Positions 42,203 through 51,137 of a DNA stretch of 64,000 nt are shown here, in pieces (the stretch's first letter is position 1; every line of letters begins with the position of its first letter). A model generated the notes under the pieces. The model searched no databases. It was not told the origin of the DNA and saw only the letters and a list, made by a program, of their open reading frames with translations. The translations under genes were made by a program, and so were the position numbers. This stretch comes from Streptomyces sp. DHE7-1 (lineage in GTDB: Bacteria > Actinomycetota > Actinomycetes > Streptomycetales > Streptomycetaceae): assembly GCA_016432725.1 (NCBI GenBank), contig JACJDG010000003.1, forward strand, positions 6,850,001 through 6,914,000, read 5' to 3'.

Positions 42203-43003
42203 TCAGCGCTTCAGCCCGACCGCGCCGTACAGCGAGACCGGCGCGGTGTCGTCGGGCGCCTCCTGCGAGCGCCACCTGGCCACCGACTCGATCCCGGGCG
42301 GCAGCAGTTCGAGTCCCTCGAAGAACACGCCGACCTCGGCCCGCGACCGGGCCACCAGGGTGACCCCGCCCGCCGCGTACGCCGCGATGCCGCGCCGGAC
42401 GTTCTCCGGTTCGAAGTCGGCCGTCATCGTCGACAGCACCAGGCAGCTGCCCGGTGCCAGCGCGTCGACGAGGGTGCGGACCACGTCGTGGGCGCCGTCC
42501 TCGTCGGCGACGAAGTGCAGCAGCGCGATCAGCGAGAGGGCGACGGGCTCGCCGAAGTCCAGGACGCGGGAGGCCCGTTCGAGGATGGCGTCCGGGTCGC
42601 GGGCGTCGGCCTGGATGTACTCGGTCACCCCCTGCGGGGTGCCGCGCAGCAGCGCTTGCGCGTGGGCCAGCACGATGGGGTCGTTGTCCACGTAGACCAC
42701 GCGGGCGTCCGGCGCGACGGACTGGGCGATCTGGTGCAGGTTGGGTTCGGTGGGTATGCCGGTGCCGATGTCCAGGAACTGGCGGATGCCCGACTCCCCG
42801 GCCAGCGCCCGGGTGGCGCGGCGCATGAAGGCCCGGTTGGCGAGTGCCGCACGCGGGGCGCCGCCGTCGATCGCCGCGATCTGCCGGCCGAGCCGTTCGT
42901 CGACGGGGTAGTTGTCCTTGCCGCCGAGGTACCAGTCGTAGACCCGGGCCGGATGCGGCCGGGTGGTGTCGATGGCCTGCGCCGCCGGCTCGGTCCCCGT
43001 CAC
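42203..43003 (-). CDS. SAM-dependent methyltransferase, DUF574 family (second copy)
   Basis: GTG 43003 with GGAG about eight bases upstream. The 266-residue protein is collinear with the product of 40360-41169: RVYDWYLGGKDNYPVD, the SAM motif FLDIGTGIPT (about 87), VYVDNDPIVLAHA, and a final AVGLKR like the AVAVKP of its paralog. The two are clearly paralogous but diverged, so the duplication is old or they were acquired separately. It ends one base from the HAD phosphatase stop. Methyl acceptor unknown. Confidence 0.88.
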   Translation of the reverse strand: MTGTEPAAQAIDTTRPHPARVYDWYLGGKDNYPVDERLGRQIAAIDGGAPRAALANRAFMRRATRALAGESGIRQFLDIGTGIPTEPNLHQIAQSVAPDARVVYVDNDPIVLAHAQALLRGTPQGVTEYIQADARDPDAILERASRVLDFGEPVALSLIALLHFVADEDGAHDVVRTLVDALAPGSCLVLSTMTADFEPENVRRGIAAYAAGGVTLVARSRAEVGVFFEGLELLPPGIESVARWRSQEAPDDTAPVSLYGAVGLKR

Positions 43004-43067
43004 GTGCTGCTCCTCCGCTCGACCGGCCCCCCTCGGTCAGCGGGGGACCGGGAGCAGTGTGACACGA

Positions 43068-43714
43068 TCATGAGGCGCGGCGCAGACACTCTTCGGCCAC
43101 CTGTTCGTCCAGGGCCGCCCGCACCAACGCCGCGGCCAGTACGGCCGGTTCGGTGTCCCCCGCGAGCCCGGCCAGCCGGCCGGCGTCCTCCGGCAGCCCG
43201 AGCCGGCCGGCGCCGGACAGCGCCTTGCCGTCGAAGTACGGCGCGACGTCCGGCCACACCCTCTGCGCCTCCCGGAGGAAGATGTCGGCGCCGGCCGGCC
43301 CGATGCCCGGCTCCTCCTGGAGGAGCCGTTTGAGTTCGCCGGTGTCGCCGCCCGCCTCCTCGTGCAGGCGGCGCAGGTCCCCGCCCCAGCGGTCGGCCAG
43401 CAGCTCCGCGCCGTCGCCGAGCTGGGTCGCCGTGCGCTCGTCGTAGCGCCGGTAGCCGCCGCGGCCCAGCGCGTCCACGCGCCGCTGCCAGTCCGCCCCG
43501 GCCATGCGCCGGGGCTGTCGAGCCGGTCCTCGTGCAGCGCGCGGGACGCGGCCACCGCGACGGAGGCCCGGATCCGCGCGCTCAGCAGAAGGGAGAGGAC
43601 GAGCAGCCGGTACAGCGGCTGCGGCGTGTCCTTCAGCCTGATGTCCGCCTCCTCGGCGTACGTCCGGCCGCACACGGACACCAGTTCGCGTACCACCCGT
43701 TCGTCGCGGTCCAC
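43068..43714 (-). CDS. endonuclease III-like helix-hairpin-helix protein (one apparent frameshift)
   Basis: GTG 43714. Read through a base lost from the run at 43511-43514 it is about 215 residues. The N-terminal half (LYRLLVLSLLLSARI) matches the first helices of EndoIII-type glycosylases. A hairpin-helix-hairpin-like LLQEEPGIGPAGADIF follows at about 130, then a Trp-Pro-Asp-Val segment where the catalytic Asp would lie. The C-terminal iron-sulphur cysteines of true EndoIII are absent. It may be a DNA-repair glycosylase relative; activity is unproven. The DUF3140 stop is 8 bases upstream. Confidence 0.7.
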
Positions 43715-43722
43715 GGTGTGCC

Positions 43723-44063
43723 CTACGGCTTGAGGGGGTCGTGCCCGAGCGTCATCAGCCGGTGCCGGCGACGGGTGTCCTCGGACGTCCGCTCCGGCTC
43801 GGGCTCGTTCTCCATGTCCACCAGGTCCCGACGGTGTCGACGACCCTGTGCATCACCCGGTCGTCGTCGGTCAGGTCGGTGCGCCGCTTCTGGAGGATGG
43901 CGAGGACGTGCCGCCCGGTGGGCGGGCCCGCCTGGTCGGGCAGCGGCTCCACCTCCTCGTCGGCGTCCCGGACCCTGAGCCAGGAGGCGAGCTCCGCGGA
44001 GGTCATGTTCACCACGCGGTGGAAGTCCTCCCACAGCGCGTCGATCTCGAGTGCGTCCGCCAT
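43723..44063 (-). CDS. DUF3140 family small protein (one apparent frameshift)
   Basis: ATG 44063 with a GAAGGGG site upstream. Read through a base lost from the CCC at 43827-43829, it is about 113 residues and ends MTLGHDPLKP at 43723. It has a helical segment (WEDFHRVVNMTSAELASWL), a KRR stretch and a basic, charged C-terminus. The pattern fits the DUF3140 family, which often lies near DNA-binding or stress proteins. Function unknown. It lies between an endonuclease III-like gene and dps on the same strand, which hints at DNA protection. Confidence 0.72.
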
Positions 44064-44136
44064 GGATGTCCCCTTCCGGGTACGGGGCCGGCTCGCCGGC
44101 GGCGGGCCGGCCGTCGTGCGTCGGACCGGTGCCGGG

Positions 44137-44622
44137 TCACTCCCCGTCGCGGGGCCAGTTCTCGGCCTCGAACATCCAGCGCTGCTTCTCCAGGTCGGCC
44201 GTGACGGCGATCAGCAGGTCCTGGGTGACGGGGTCCGGCTCGTCGGTCGCGGCGATGCGCTCCCGCAGCCGGCCGATCGCCGACTCCAAGGCCGACACCA
44301 TCAGCGCCACCACCTCGGTGTCGCGCAGCCAGCCCTCCTTGGTGCCGGGCAGGGCGAGGGCCGCGGCGACGGTCTCGGGCCGCCCGTCCGGCGGCAGGCC
44401 GAGGGCGGCGGCGCGCTCCGCGACCGTGTCGGAGTGGGCGCGGGCCGTGTCGACCACCTCGTCGAGCTGGAGGTGGATCGAGCGGAACCGCGGCCCGACG
44501 ATGTTCCAGTGGGCCTGCTTGCCGATCAGCGACAGACCCAGCAGGTCCACGAGCGTGTCCTGCAGGGCGGCACCGGTGATCTTGAGCGCCTCGTCGGACA
44601 GCGTGCTCTTCACCACGGTCAT
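44137..44622 (-). CDS. dps: Dps-family ferritin-like DNA-protection protein
   Basis: ATG 44622 with GAAGGGAAG upstream. The 161-residue protein is a four-helix ferritin-like chain with the Dps ferroxidase site at the subunit interface: His in GKQAHWNIVG (about 39), His and Asp in IHLQLDEVVD and the following Glu-containing helix (AHSDTVAERAAALG). Such proteins form dodecamers that oxidise and store iron, and protect DNA in starvation and oxidative stress. The N-terminal tail (MTVVKSTLS) is short, so DNA binding may be weak. Streptomyces has several Dps paralogs; I cannot say which this is. Confidence 0.92.
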   Translation of the reverse strand: MTVVKSTLSDEALKITGAALQDTLVDLLGLSLIGKQAHWNIVGPRFRSIHLQLDEVVDTARAHSDTVAERAAALGLPPDGRPETVAAALALPGTKEGWLRDTEVVALMVSALESAIGRLRERIAATDEPDPVTQDLLIAVTADLEKQRWMFEAENWPRDGE

Positions 44623-44765
44623 GGCGCGGTCTTCCCTTCTCTCGTCCTCGTTCGTGACGTGCCGGTTCGTCGCGTTCCGTCCGGCTTGATGCCGTGACGT
44701 CCGGCTTCGTGGCGGCACGTCCAAGGATGCGGGTGCCCGGCGTCTGCCGGGGCAAACGCGCCTGA

Positions 44766-45560
44766 TCAGCGGGGGAGTGCCCGGTCGAGGAACTTGATCA
44801 GCTCGGCGAAGACCTCCGCCCGGTCGGTCTCGTTGAACACCTCGTGCCGTGCCCCGGCGAAGATCCGTTCGGTCGGCCGGCCGCCGAGCCGCTCCACGCC
44901 GACGCGGCTGCCCGGCAGCGGCACCAGTCGGTCGTCGTCCCCGTGCAGCCACAACAGCGGCAACGGCCCGACGTCCCCGCCCTCGTCCACGGCCTTCAGG
45001 GTGCGGGCGAACGCCTCCAGTGTCGGCCGCTTCATCGGCCCGTGCCACACCAGCGGATCGGCGGCGTACGCGGCGCCCACCGCGGGATCGCGGGAGAGCG
45101 CGGCGGGGCTGATGGGGGTGTCCGGGATCTCGTCCAGGGCGAGCAGCCGCCCGGGCAGCTCCCAGGCGCCGATCACCGGCCCGGACAGGACCAGCGCGCT
45201 CAGCTCGGAGCCGTACCGCTGGGCGTACCGCGCGGCGATCAGCCCGCCCATGGAGTGGCCGATCACGACGAGCGGCAGCCCGGGATGCGCGGCACGGGCC
45301 AGATCGGACACCCGGTGCACGTCCGTGACCACGTCCTCGAAGTCCTCGATCACCACGCGGTCGCCCACGGACCGCCCGTGCCCGATGTGATCGGGGCCGT
45401 ACACGGCCGCCCCGTGGCCGGTCAGCACGCCGGCCGGTCCGTCGTACCGGCGGGCGTGTTCCCCGTACCCGTGCACCACGACGGCCAGGTACCGCGGCTC
45501 CGGGTGCGGCCACTCGGTGACGGCGATGCCGCCGAGGTCGTGCTCGCGGACGTCGGTCAT
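44766..45560 (-). CDS. alpha/beta hydrolase, monoacylglycerol lipase/lysophospholipase type
   Basis: ATG 45560 with GGAGGAG five bases upstream. The 264-residue protein has an oxyanion HGYGEHARRY (about 32), the nucleophile elbow GHSMGG (Ser at about 98), an acid in LHGDDDRLVP (about 210) and His in ARHEVFNE (about 239). This is the serine lipase pattern of the hydrolase-4 family. No signal peptide, so it acts in the cytoplasm on lysolipids or short acylglycerols. The thiolase is divergent, with a 155-base shared region that holds the promoter and operator described separately. Confidence 0.9.
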   Translation of the reverse strand: MTDVREHDLGGIAVTEWPHPEPRYLAVVVHGYGEHARRYDGPAGVLTGHGAAVYGPDHIGHGRSVGDRVVIEDFEDVVTDVHRVSDLARAAHPGLPLVVIGHSMGGLIAARYAQRYGSELSALVLSGPVIGAWELPGRLLALDEIPDTPISPAALSRDPAVGAAYAADPLVWHGPMKRPTLEAFARTLKAVDEGGDVGPLPLLWLHGDDDRLVPLPGSRVGVERLGGRPTERIFAGARHEVFNETDRAEVFAELIKFLDRALPR

Positions 45561-45622
45561 GTCTCCTCCAGCCGTTCGGCGCGGGTCACGGGAGGATCTT
45601 CCCAGGGGGCGGGCGGTCGGGC

Positions 45623-45646
45623 TATAGTCCAAAACTAGCAGTGCTA
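45623..45646 (+). promoter_or_regulatory. candidate thiolase promoter -10 with overlapping repressor operator
   Basis: TATAGT at 45623-45628 looks like a -10 box, although the -35 region is poor. Directly after it comes the perfect 11-bp palindrome TAGCAGTGCTA (45636-45646), in A/T-rich surroundings that stand out here. A palindrome at the likely transcription start is what a TetR-type repressor of a fatty-acid-type gene would use. The thiolase GTG is 70 bases downstream. Confidence 0.5.
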
Positions 45647-45715
45647 ATTAAGGGCGCTGCCGGACGGACCCCGGTCCGTGCTGATCCACAACGTCGTCGG
45701 TCAGGAGTCCCAGCC

Positions 45716-46902
45716 GTGCGTCCCGTCCACTTCGCGGCCGCCCGCCGCACCCCCATCGGCAAGCTGCGCGGAGCCCTCTCCACGGTGCGGCCCGACGACC
45801 TGGCGGCCACCGTGATCCGCCGTCTGGTGGCCGACCTGCCCGCCCTGGACCCGGCCCGCATCGAAGACGTCTACTGGGGCGCCGCCAACCAGGCGGGCGA
45901 GGACAACCGCAACGTCGCCCGGATGGCCGCACTGCTCGCGGGCCTGCCCGAGTCCGTACCCGGTGCCACCGTCAACCGGCTGTGCGCCTCCGGCCTGGAG
46001 GCGGTCACCGCCGCCGCCCGCACCATCGCCGCGGGCGAGGCCGACATCGTGCTCGCGGGCGGCTCCGAGTCCATGAGCCGCGCCCCTTCGTGCTGCCCCG
46101 CCCCGACGAGGCCCTGCCGCACCGCATCGAGACCCATGACACCCGGCTGGGCTGGCGGCTGGTCAACCCCGCCATGAAGGACCTGCACGGCCTGCTGGCC
46201 ATGGGCGAGACGGCGGAGGAGGTCGCCGAGCGCTACGGCGTCTCCCGCGCCCGCCAGGACGAGTTCGCCCTGCGCAGCCACCAACTGGCCGCCGCCGCCC
46301 GGAAGAACGGCCACTTCGACGACGAACTCCTCCCCGTGGAGCGCCCCGACGGCATCACCGTCGAGCAGGACGAGTGCGTGCGCGAGGACACCTCACTGGA
46401 GAAACTCGCCCGGCTCAAGCCGGTGTTCCGCGCGGGCGGCACGGTCACGGCGGGCAACGCCTCCCCGATGAACGACGGCGCGGCCGGACTCCTGCTGGTC
46501 AGCGAGGAGGCCCTGAACGAGCTGGGCCTCGAATCCCTCGGCCGGTACGTCGCCGGTGCCTCGGCGGGTGTCCACCCCGACGTGATGGGCATCGGCCCGG
46601 TCCCCGCCACCCGCAAGGCGCTGGCCCGGGCCGGCTGGACCGTCGGCGACCTCGGCGAGGCCGAGTTCAACGAGGCGTTCGCCGCCCAGGCCCTCGCCTG
46701 CGTCGACGAACTGGGCATCGACCCCGGCCTGGTGAACCCCACCGGCGGCGCGATCGCCCTCGGCCACCCGCTCGGCTGCTCCGGCGCCCGCATCCTCACC
46801 ACCCTGCTGCACCGGATGCGGCGCACGGGCGCCGGGCGCGGGCTCGCGACCATGTGCGTGGGCGTCGGGCAGGGCAGCGCCGTGCTGGTCGAGAGGCACT
46901 AG
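45716..46902 (+). CDS. acetyl-CoA acetyltransferase / 3-ketoacyl-CoA thiolase (one apparent frameshift)
   Basis: GTG 45716 with AGGAG at 45703-45707. Read through a base lost from the C run at 46083-46086 it is about 395 residues, typical of the family. It starts RPVHFAAARRTPIGK, has the nucleophile Cys in NRLCASGLEA (about 88), NEAFAAQAL with the conserved Asn/Glu, GHPLGCSGAR with the catalytic His, and a final CVGVGQG holding the second Cys. It catalyses thiolytic cleavage of 3-ketoacyl-CoA or the reverse condensation in fatty-acid or aromatic degradation. Directly upstream are a promoter and palindrome, suggesting single-gene, effector-controlled expression. Confidence 0.92.
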
Positions 46903-46929
46903 GGGGCGTCTCCCCGATCTTCGCGGGTC

Positions 46930-47079
46930 CGCGACGCCGCCGGGCTCACCGAGTGGTCCAAGGAGCCCCTCGGCCGGCACAAGTACCCGCGCCGCGTGGA
47001 GCACAGCGACGCGCTGCCAGTCGGGCCGAGCATGAAGGTGCTCGAGCGGGAGCCGCGGACCCGGTACACCGGCCGCTGA
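46930..47079 (+). pseudogene. possible 3' remnant of a lost gene
   Basis: The frame from 46930 ends at the TGA at 47077-47079 and translates to RDAAGLTEWSKEPLGRHK and so on, with good GC3 codon use but no start or binding site. It reads like the C-terminal end of a larger enzyme whose 5' part is missing. I do not recognise the family. It could also be chance coding in the 268-base gap. Confidence 0.3.
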
Positions 47080-47170
47080 GACCGGCCCGGGCCCGGGCCG
47101 CCGGCCGCGCGGGCCACCCTCGGACCTGGTCAGGCTCCGCCGGACGCGTGCACATAGCATCGGTCGCCGT

Positions 47171-47944
47171 ATGAACACGATGACGCTCTGGCACATATCC
47201 GGCTGGGGGTTCGCCGCCCTCGCCCTCGCGGCCCTGCTGGTGGGCTTCTCCAAGACCGCCGTCAGCGGGGCCAACACGGTCAGTCTCGCGGTCTTCGCCG
47301 CGGTCCTGCCCGCCCGCGCCTCCACCGGGGTGCTGCTGCCGCTCCTGATCGCCGGTGACGTCCTGGCCGTGCTCACCTACCGGCGGCACGCCCACTGGCC
47401 CACGCTGTGGCGGCTGTTCCCGCCCGTCGCCGCCGGCGTCGTGGCCGGCACCCTGTTCCTGCTGTGGGCCGACGACGCGGTCGTCCGGACCTCGATCGGC
47501 GCGATCCTGCTGCTGATGGCCGGCGTCACGCTGTGGCGGCGGCGCCGGGCCGGGGCGGAGGCCGAGCCGGACGAGGTCACCACCCGGGCGGGCCGGATGA
47601 AGGCGCGCTCGTACGGCGTCCTCGGCGGGTTCACCACGATGGTCGCGAACGCGGGCGGCCCGGTGATGTCGATGTATCTCCTTTCGGCCGGCTTCCGCAA
47701 GCTCGGTTTCCTCGGTACGTCGGCCTTCTTCTTCCTCGTCGTGAACGTGTCCAAGGTGCCCTTCAGCGCCGGACTCGGACTCATCGACGGCCGCTCCCTG
47801 CTCCTCGACGCCGCGCTCGTACTGTTCGTCGTGCCCGGCGCGTTGATCGGGAAGTGGGCTGTGAACAGGATCGACCAACGGCTCTTCGAGCAGCTCGTGA
47901 TCGCCGCGACGGTCGTCGGCGGTGTGCAGCTACTGCTGCGGTAG
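47171..47944 (+). CDS. TauE/SafE-family membrane permease
   Basis: ATG 47171. The 257-residue protein has seven or eight hydrophobic helices, arranged as two repeats around a central loop (AGAEAEPDEVTTRAGRMK, about 130). Typical family motifs: GFSKTAVSG (about 25), GGFTTMVANAGGPV (about 155) and a C-terminal GKWAVNRI. The family carries sulfite, organosulfonates or small carboxylates across the inner membrane, mostly outward. The substrate cannot be told. The stop overlaps the end of the convergent HAD gene by 15 bases, so the two are read in opposite senses. Confidence 0.88.
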   Translation: MNTMTLWHISGWGFAALALAALLVGFSKTAVSGANTVSLAVFAAVLPARASTGVLLPLLIAGDVLAVLTYRRHAHWPTLWRLFPPVAAGVVAGTLFLLWADDAVVRTSIGAILLLMAGVTLWRRRRAGAEAEPDEVTTRAGRMKARSYGVLGGFTTMVANAGGPVMSMYLLSAGFRKLGFLGTSAFFFLVVNVSKVPFSAGLGLIDGRSLLLDAALVLFVVPGALIGKWAVNRIDQRLFEQLVIAATVVGGVQLLLR

Positions 47945-48715
47945 GCCCAGCAGCGCCGGGACGTCCGCGAACGAGTCCACGACGTGGTCGGGAGTGCCGC
48001 TCGCGTTCTCGTGCGTCTGGGGCCGGTACTTCCCCGTCCGTACCAGGACCCCGGTGAGCCCGGCCCGCTGCGCCGCGAGGACGTCCGACTCGACGTCGTC
48101 CCCCACCATCAGCGCCTCGTCCGCACGCGCGCCGAGCCGGGACAGCGCGGCCTCGAAGAACGCCCGGGACGGCTTGCCCGTGACCTCCGCCTCGACCCGC
48201 GCCGCCCGCTCCAGCCCGAGCAGGAAGGCACCGGAGTCCAGTTGCAGCCCGGAGTCGGTCCGCCAGTACAGATTGCGGTGCATCGCGACGAGCCGCGCCC
48301 CGCGCTGCAACTGCCCGAACGCCCGGTTCAGCGCCGCGTAGTCGAACTCCGGCCCCGCGCCGCCCATCACGACCACGTCCGCACGGTCGTCGTCGGCCAG
48401 GATGATGTCGCCCAGATCCGCCGCCACGTCCCCGCTGTTGAGCAGGGCGCAGCGGGCGCCCGGGTAGTGCTCGGCGAGGTGGACGGCCGTGGCGGCGGGC
48501 GCGGTCAGCACGTCCGCGACGTCCACCTCGAAGCCGGCCTCCGACAGCGTCCGCGCGATCGACGTCCGCGACCGGGACGTCGTGTTGGTCACCAGGACCA
48601 CGCCGAGGCCGGCGGCGCGGACCCTCGCCAGCGCCTCCACCGCACCCGGCAGCGGCTTCCAGGAGACGGTGAGGACACCGTCGATGTCGATCAGGACGGC
48701 ACGCACGGATTCCAT
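47930..48715 (-). CDS. HAD-IIA phosphatase, NagD-like
   Basis: ATG 48715. The 261-residue protein has LIDIDGVLT (nucleophile Asp, about 9), LVTNTTSRSR (motif II, about 42), a Lys in VTGKPSRAFF (motif III) and MVGDDVESDV (motif IV, about 205), with a large type IIA cap. The family acts on phosphorylated nucleotides or sugars in the cytoplasm. Its end overlaps the TauE/SafE gene by 15 bases. The 60 bases between its start and cobK must hold both promoters. Confidence 0.9.
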   Translation of the reverse strand: MESVRAVLIDIDGVLTVSWKPLPGAVEALARVRAAGLGVVLVTNTTSRSRTSIARTLSEAGFEVDVADVLTAPAATAVHLAEHYPGARCALLNSGDVAADLGDIILADDDRADVVVMGGAGPEFDYAALNRAFGQLQRGARLVAMHRNLYWRTDSGLQLDSGAFLLGLERAARVEAEVTGKPSRAFFEAALSRLGARADEALMVGDDVESDVLAAQRAGLTGVLVRTGKYRPQTHENASGTPDHVVDSFADVPALLGLPQQ

Positions 48716-48775
48716 GGCCCGACGGTAACCCTCCACGCCGCGGGCCGGCCCGAACGGCCTCGGTAGGCTCACCCC

Positions 48776-49552
48776 ATGTCCCCGCACGTGCTGATCCTCG
48801 GCGGCACCACCGAGGCCCGCCGTCTCGCCGCGGACCTCGCCGCACACCCCGCTGTCCGGGTCACCACCTCGCTCGCGGGCCGGGTCGCCAGCCCGGCGCC
48901 GGTGGCGGGCGAGACGCGGACCGGTGGTTTCGGCGGGCCGGAGGGCCTCGTCGACTGGCTGCGGACGCACCGGGTGGACGTCCTGGTCGACGCCACCCAT
49001 CCCTTCGCCGCGTCGATCACGGCCAACGCGGCCCGCGCGGCGGCGGTCACCGGAGTCCGCGCCCTGATGCTGCGCCGCCCCGGCTGGCGGCCGGTGGCCG
49101 GGGACGACTGGCACCTCGTCGACTCGCTCGACGCGGCCGCCGAGGCGCTGCCCCGCCTGGGCCGACGGGTCTTCCTCAGCACCGGCCGCCTGGGGCTCGC
49201 CGCCTTCCGTCACCTGACGGACCTGAGTTTCGTCGTGAGGTCGGTGGACCCGCCCGAGCCGCCGCTGCCCCCGGACACCCGGGTGCTGCTCGCCCGCGGC
49301 CCGTTCACGGTGACCGACGAGACGCGGCTCCTGCGTACCCACCGGATCGACGTCCTGGTCACCAAGGACAGCGGAGGCGCGGCCACGGCCGCGAAACTGA
49401 CGGCCGCCCGGGACCTGAGGCTGCCCGTGGTCGTCGTACGCCGTCCCGAACCGCCGGCCGGCGTCACGGTGGTGCCCGACGTGGCCGGTGTGCTGGAACG
49501 GCTGGGCCTCAGCTCTCCCCGGGGTTCCGGCGCAGCAGATACGTGTCCATGA
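48776..49552 (+). CDS. cobK: precorrin-6A reductase (CobK)
   Basis: ATG 48776. The 258-residue protein starts with the family's HVLILGGTTEARRLA and shows GGFGGPEGL (about 50), DATHPFAASI (about 74), FLSTGRLGL (about 130) and VTKDSGG (about 195). It reduces precorrin-6A to dihydro-precorrin-6 with NADPH in cobalamin synthesis. The C-terminus overlaps the end of the convergent cobF gene by 44 bases; the usual family end would be a little earlier, so the last residues are uncertain. No other cobalamin genes lie nearby. Confidence 0.9.
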   Translation: MSPHVLILGGTTEARRLAADLAAHPAVRVTTSLAGRVASPAPVAGETRTGGFGGPEGLVDWLRTHRVDVLVDATHPFAASITANAARAAAVTGVRALMLRRPGWRPVAGDDWHLVDSLDAAAEALPRLGRRVFLSTGRLGLAAFRHLTDLSFVVRSVDPPEPPLPPDTRVLLARGPFTVTDETRLLRTHRIDVLVTKDSGGAATAAKLTAARDLRLPVVVVRRPEPPAGVTVVPDVAGVLERLGLSSPRGSGAADTCP

Positions 49553-50281
49553 TCCAGCCCTTGCGCTCCCGGGCCTCGGCGCGGACCCGCTCGATGCGGG
49601 GCCCGGCCTCGGCGAGCGGACCGGAGACCAGGATCTCGTCCGGGGTGCCCAGGTACGCCCCCAGTAGATGTCGATGTCCTGCTCCGCGTACCGCCGGAAG
49701 GCCTGGTGCGCGTCCAGCATCACCACGACGTCGTCCACCCCCTCCGGGAACCCCTCCGCCAGCCGCCGCCCGGTGGTGATCTGCACCGGCCGGGCCACCC
49801 GGTTCAGCCCCGTGCGGTGCCGGGCCACCAGGGAGGACACACTGCTGACGCCGGGCACCACGTCGTACTCGAACTCCACCGTGCCCCGGGCCAGCACCTC
49901 CTCCAGGATGCCGAGCGTGCTGTCGTACAGCGACGGGTCGCCCCACACCAGGAACGCACCGGTGCCGTCCTCGCCCAGTTCCCCGGCGATCAGCCGCTCG
50001 TAGATGCCCGCGCGCGCGACGCGCCAGTCCTCCACGGCCGGGGAGTACGAGCTCCCGCCCGCCGTGCGGTCCCGCTCCGGGTCACGGGCCGTCACCACCC
50101 GGAACCCGCCCTCGGGCCGATGCGTTTCGAGCATGTCCTCGCGGAGCCGGGTGAGGTCGCTCTTCACCTCGCCCTTGTCGAGCAGGAAGAACACGTCCGT
50201 GCCCCGCAGCGCCTTGACCGCCTGGAGGGTCAGCTGGTCGGGGTCGCCCGCACCGATACCGATGACATGAATCTTTCGCAC
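49509..50281 (-). CDS. cobF: precorrin-6A synthase, deacetylating (CobF) (one apparent frameshift)
   Basis: GTG 50281 (RKIHVIGIGAGD); an in-frame ATG at 50299 is an alternative. Read through a base lost from the C run at 49658-49662, about 257 residues. SAM-binding tetrapyrrole methylase fold: GIGAGDP (about 7), VWGDPSLYDS (about 110), PGVSSVSSL (about 140) and a LDAHQAFRRY region, ending YLLRRNPGES. It methylates C-1 of precorrin-5 with loss of the acetyl group, giving precorrin-6A, the substrate of CobK encoded convergently next door. That pairing is strong support. Confidence 0.9.
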
Positions 50282-50348
50282 GCCCCGAGTCTGCCGCATG
50301 CCCCTGACAGTGATCCCACCGCCTCCGGGACGGCCGTGGGGGAGGCGG

Positions 50349-50870
50349 TCAGGAGACCAGCCTCGGCGCCTCGGCCGCCGCGTCGACGGGTCCCGGCCCC
50401 CGCTCCACCCGCCCGGCCAGCTCCCGCGCCCACACCGCGAGCCGGGCCAGGTCGATCCCGTGGGGCCGGTCCTCGCCCCGCTCGACCTCCCACTCCTCGA
50501 CCGCGCCCGCCCCGCGCCGCAGCAGCCGCGCGCCGCCGGTGGCGTTGCCCCGGGCCGCGTGCGTGAGCCCCACGGCGAGCTGCGCGAGCCCGCGCCACAG
50601 CGTCCGCTCGTCCTCGGGCCCCGACTTCCAGGCGTCCTCGAACACCTCGTGGGCGTGGAAGGGCCGGCCCGCGTCCAGCAGCGCCTGCGCCTCGGCGACC
50701 GTCTCCCGCGCGGCCCGCACGACCCCCTCCGGCTGCCGCTCGACCCCGTCGGCCCCGTACGGCAGCGGCCGCCCCAGGCCGTCCCGGGGCCGGGCGTTGC
50801 GCGCCCGTCCGTCGGTGTCCCGGTCCCGGCCGCCCGCAGGGCCTCCCGGCGTCGTGCCCGTGTCCGTCAT
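50349..50870 (-). CDS. DUF309 family protein
   Basis: ATG 50870. The 173-residue protein has a low-complexity N-terminus of about 40 residues, then the DUF309 helical core: LLDAGRPFHAHEVFEDAW (about 66), LWRGLAQLAVGLTHAARGN (about 95) and GARLLRRGA. The HAHE segment is the hallmark of the family, which may bind metal. Function unknown. It is followed on the other strand by a tRNA-Pro gene 105 bases away. Confidence 0.82.
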   Translation of the reverse strand: MTDTGTTPGGPAGGRDRDTDGRARNARPRDGLGRPLPYGADGVERQPEGVVRAARETVAEAQALLDAGRPFHAHEVFEDAWKSGPEDERTLWRGLAQLAVGLTHAARGNATGGARLLRRGAGAVEEWEVERGEDRPHGIDLARLAVWARELAGRVERGPGPVDAAAEAPRLVS

Positions 50871-50974
50871 ACGGCCCATTGTCCCTGCCCCGCCCCGGGG
50901 CGCTTCGGCGCACCCCCGCACGTGGGGTAAAGTGCTGTTCGCGCGATCACGCGGGTCACCGCGAGTGAGTGCAT

Positions 50975-51048
<74 letters not shown>

Positions 51049-51066
51049 CTTGCTGAACAGCAGGTC

Positions 51067-51100
51067 AGGGGTCGTTCGAGAGCAATCTCGGCCGACCCCT
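51067..51100 (+). terminator. terminator hairpin after tRNA-Pro
   Basis: AGGGGTCG (51067-51074) pairs with CGACCCCT (51093-51100), with a further 5-bp inner stem (CGAGA/TCTCG). It lies 19 bases after the tRNA and fits transcription ending there. Confidence 0.65.
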
Positions 51101-51137
51101 TCGCCATGTCCGGGACGCGGACACGTCCGCGTCCCGG

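Noticed and set aside
46374-47174. Frame of 266 codons overlapping the thiolase end
   Set aside because: It is the shadow frame of the thiolase; motifs such as GHPLGCSGAR lie in the other frame. Only the short 46930-47079 stretch outside it was kept as a possible remnant.
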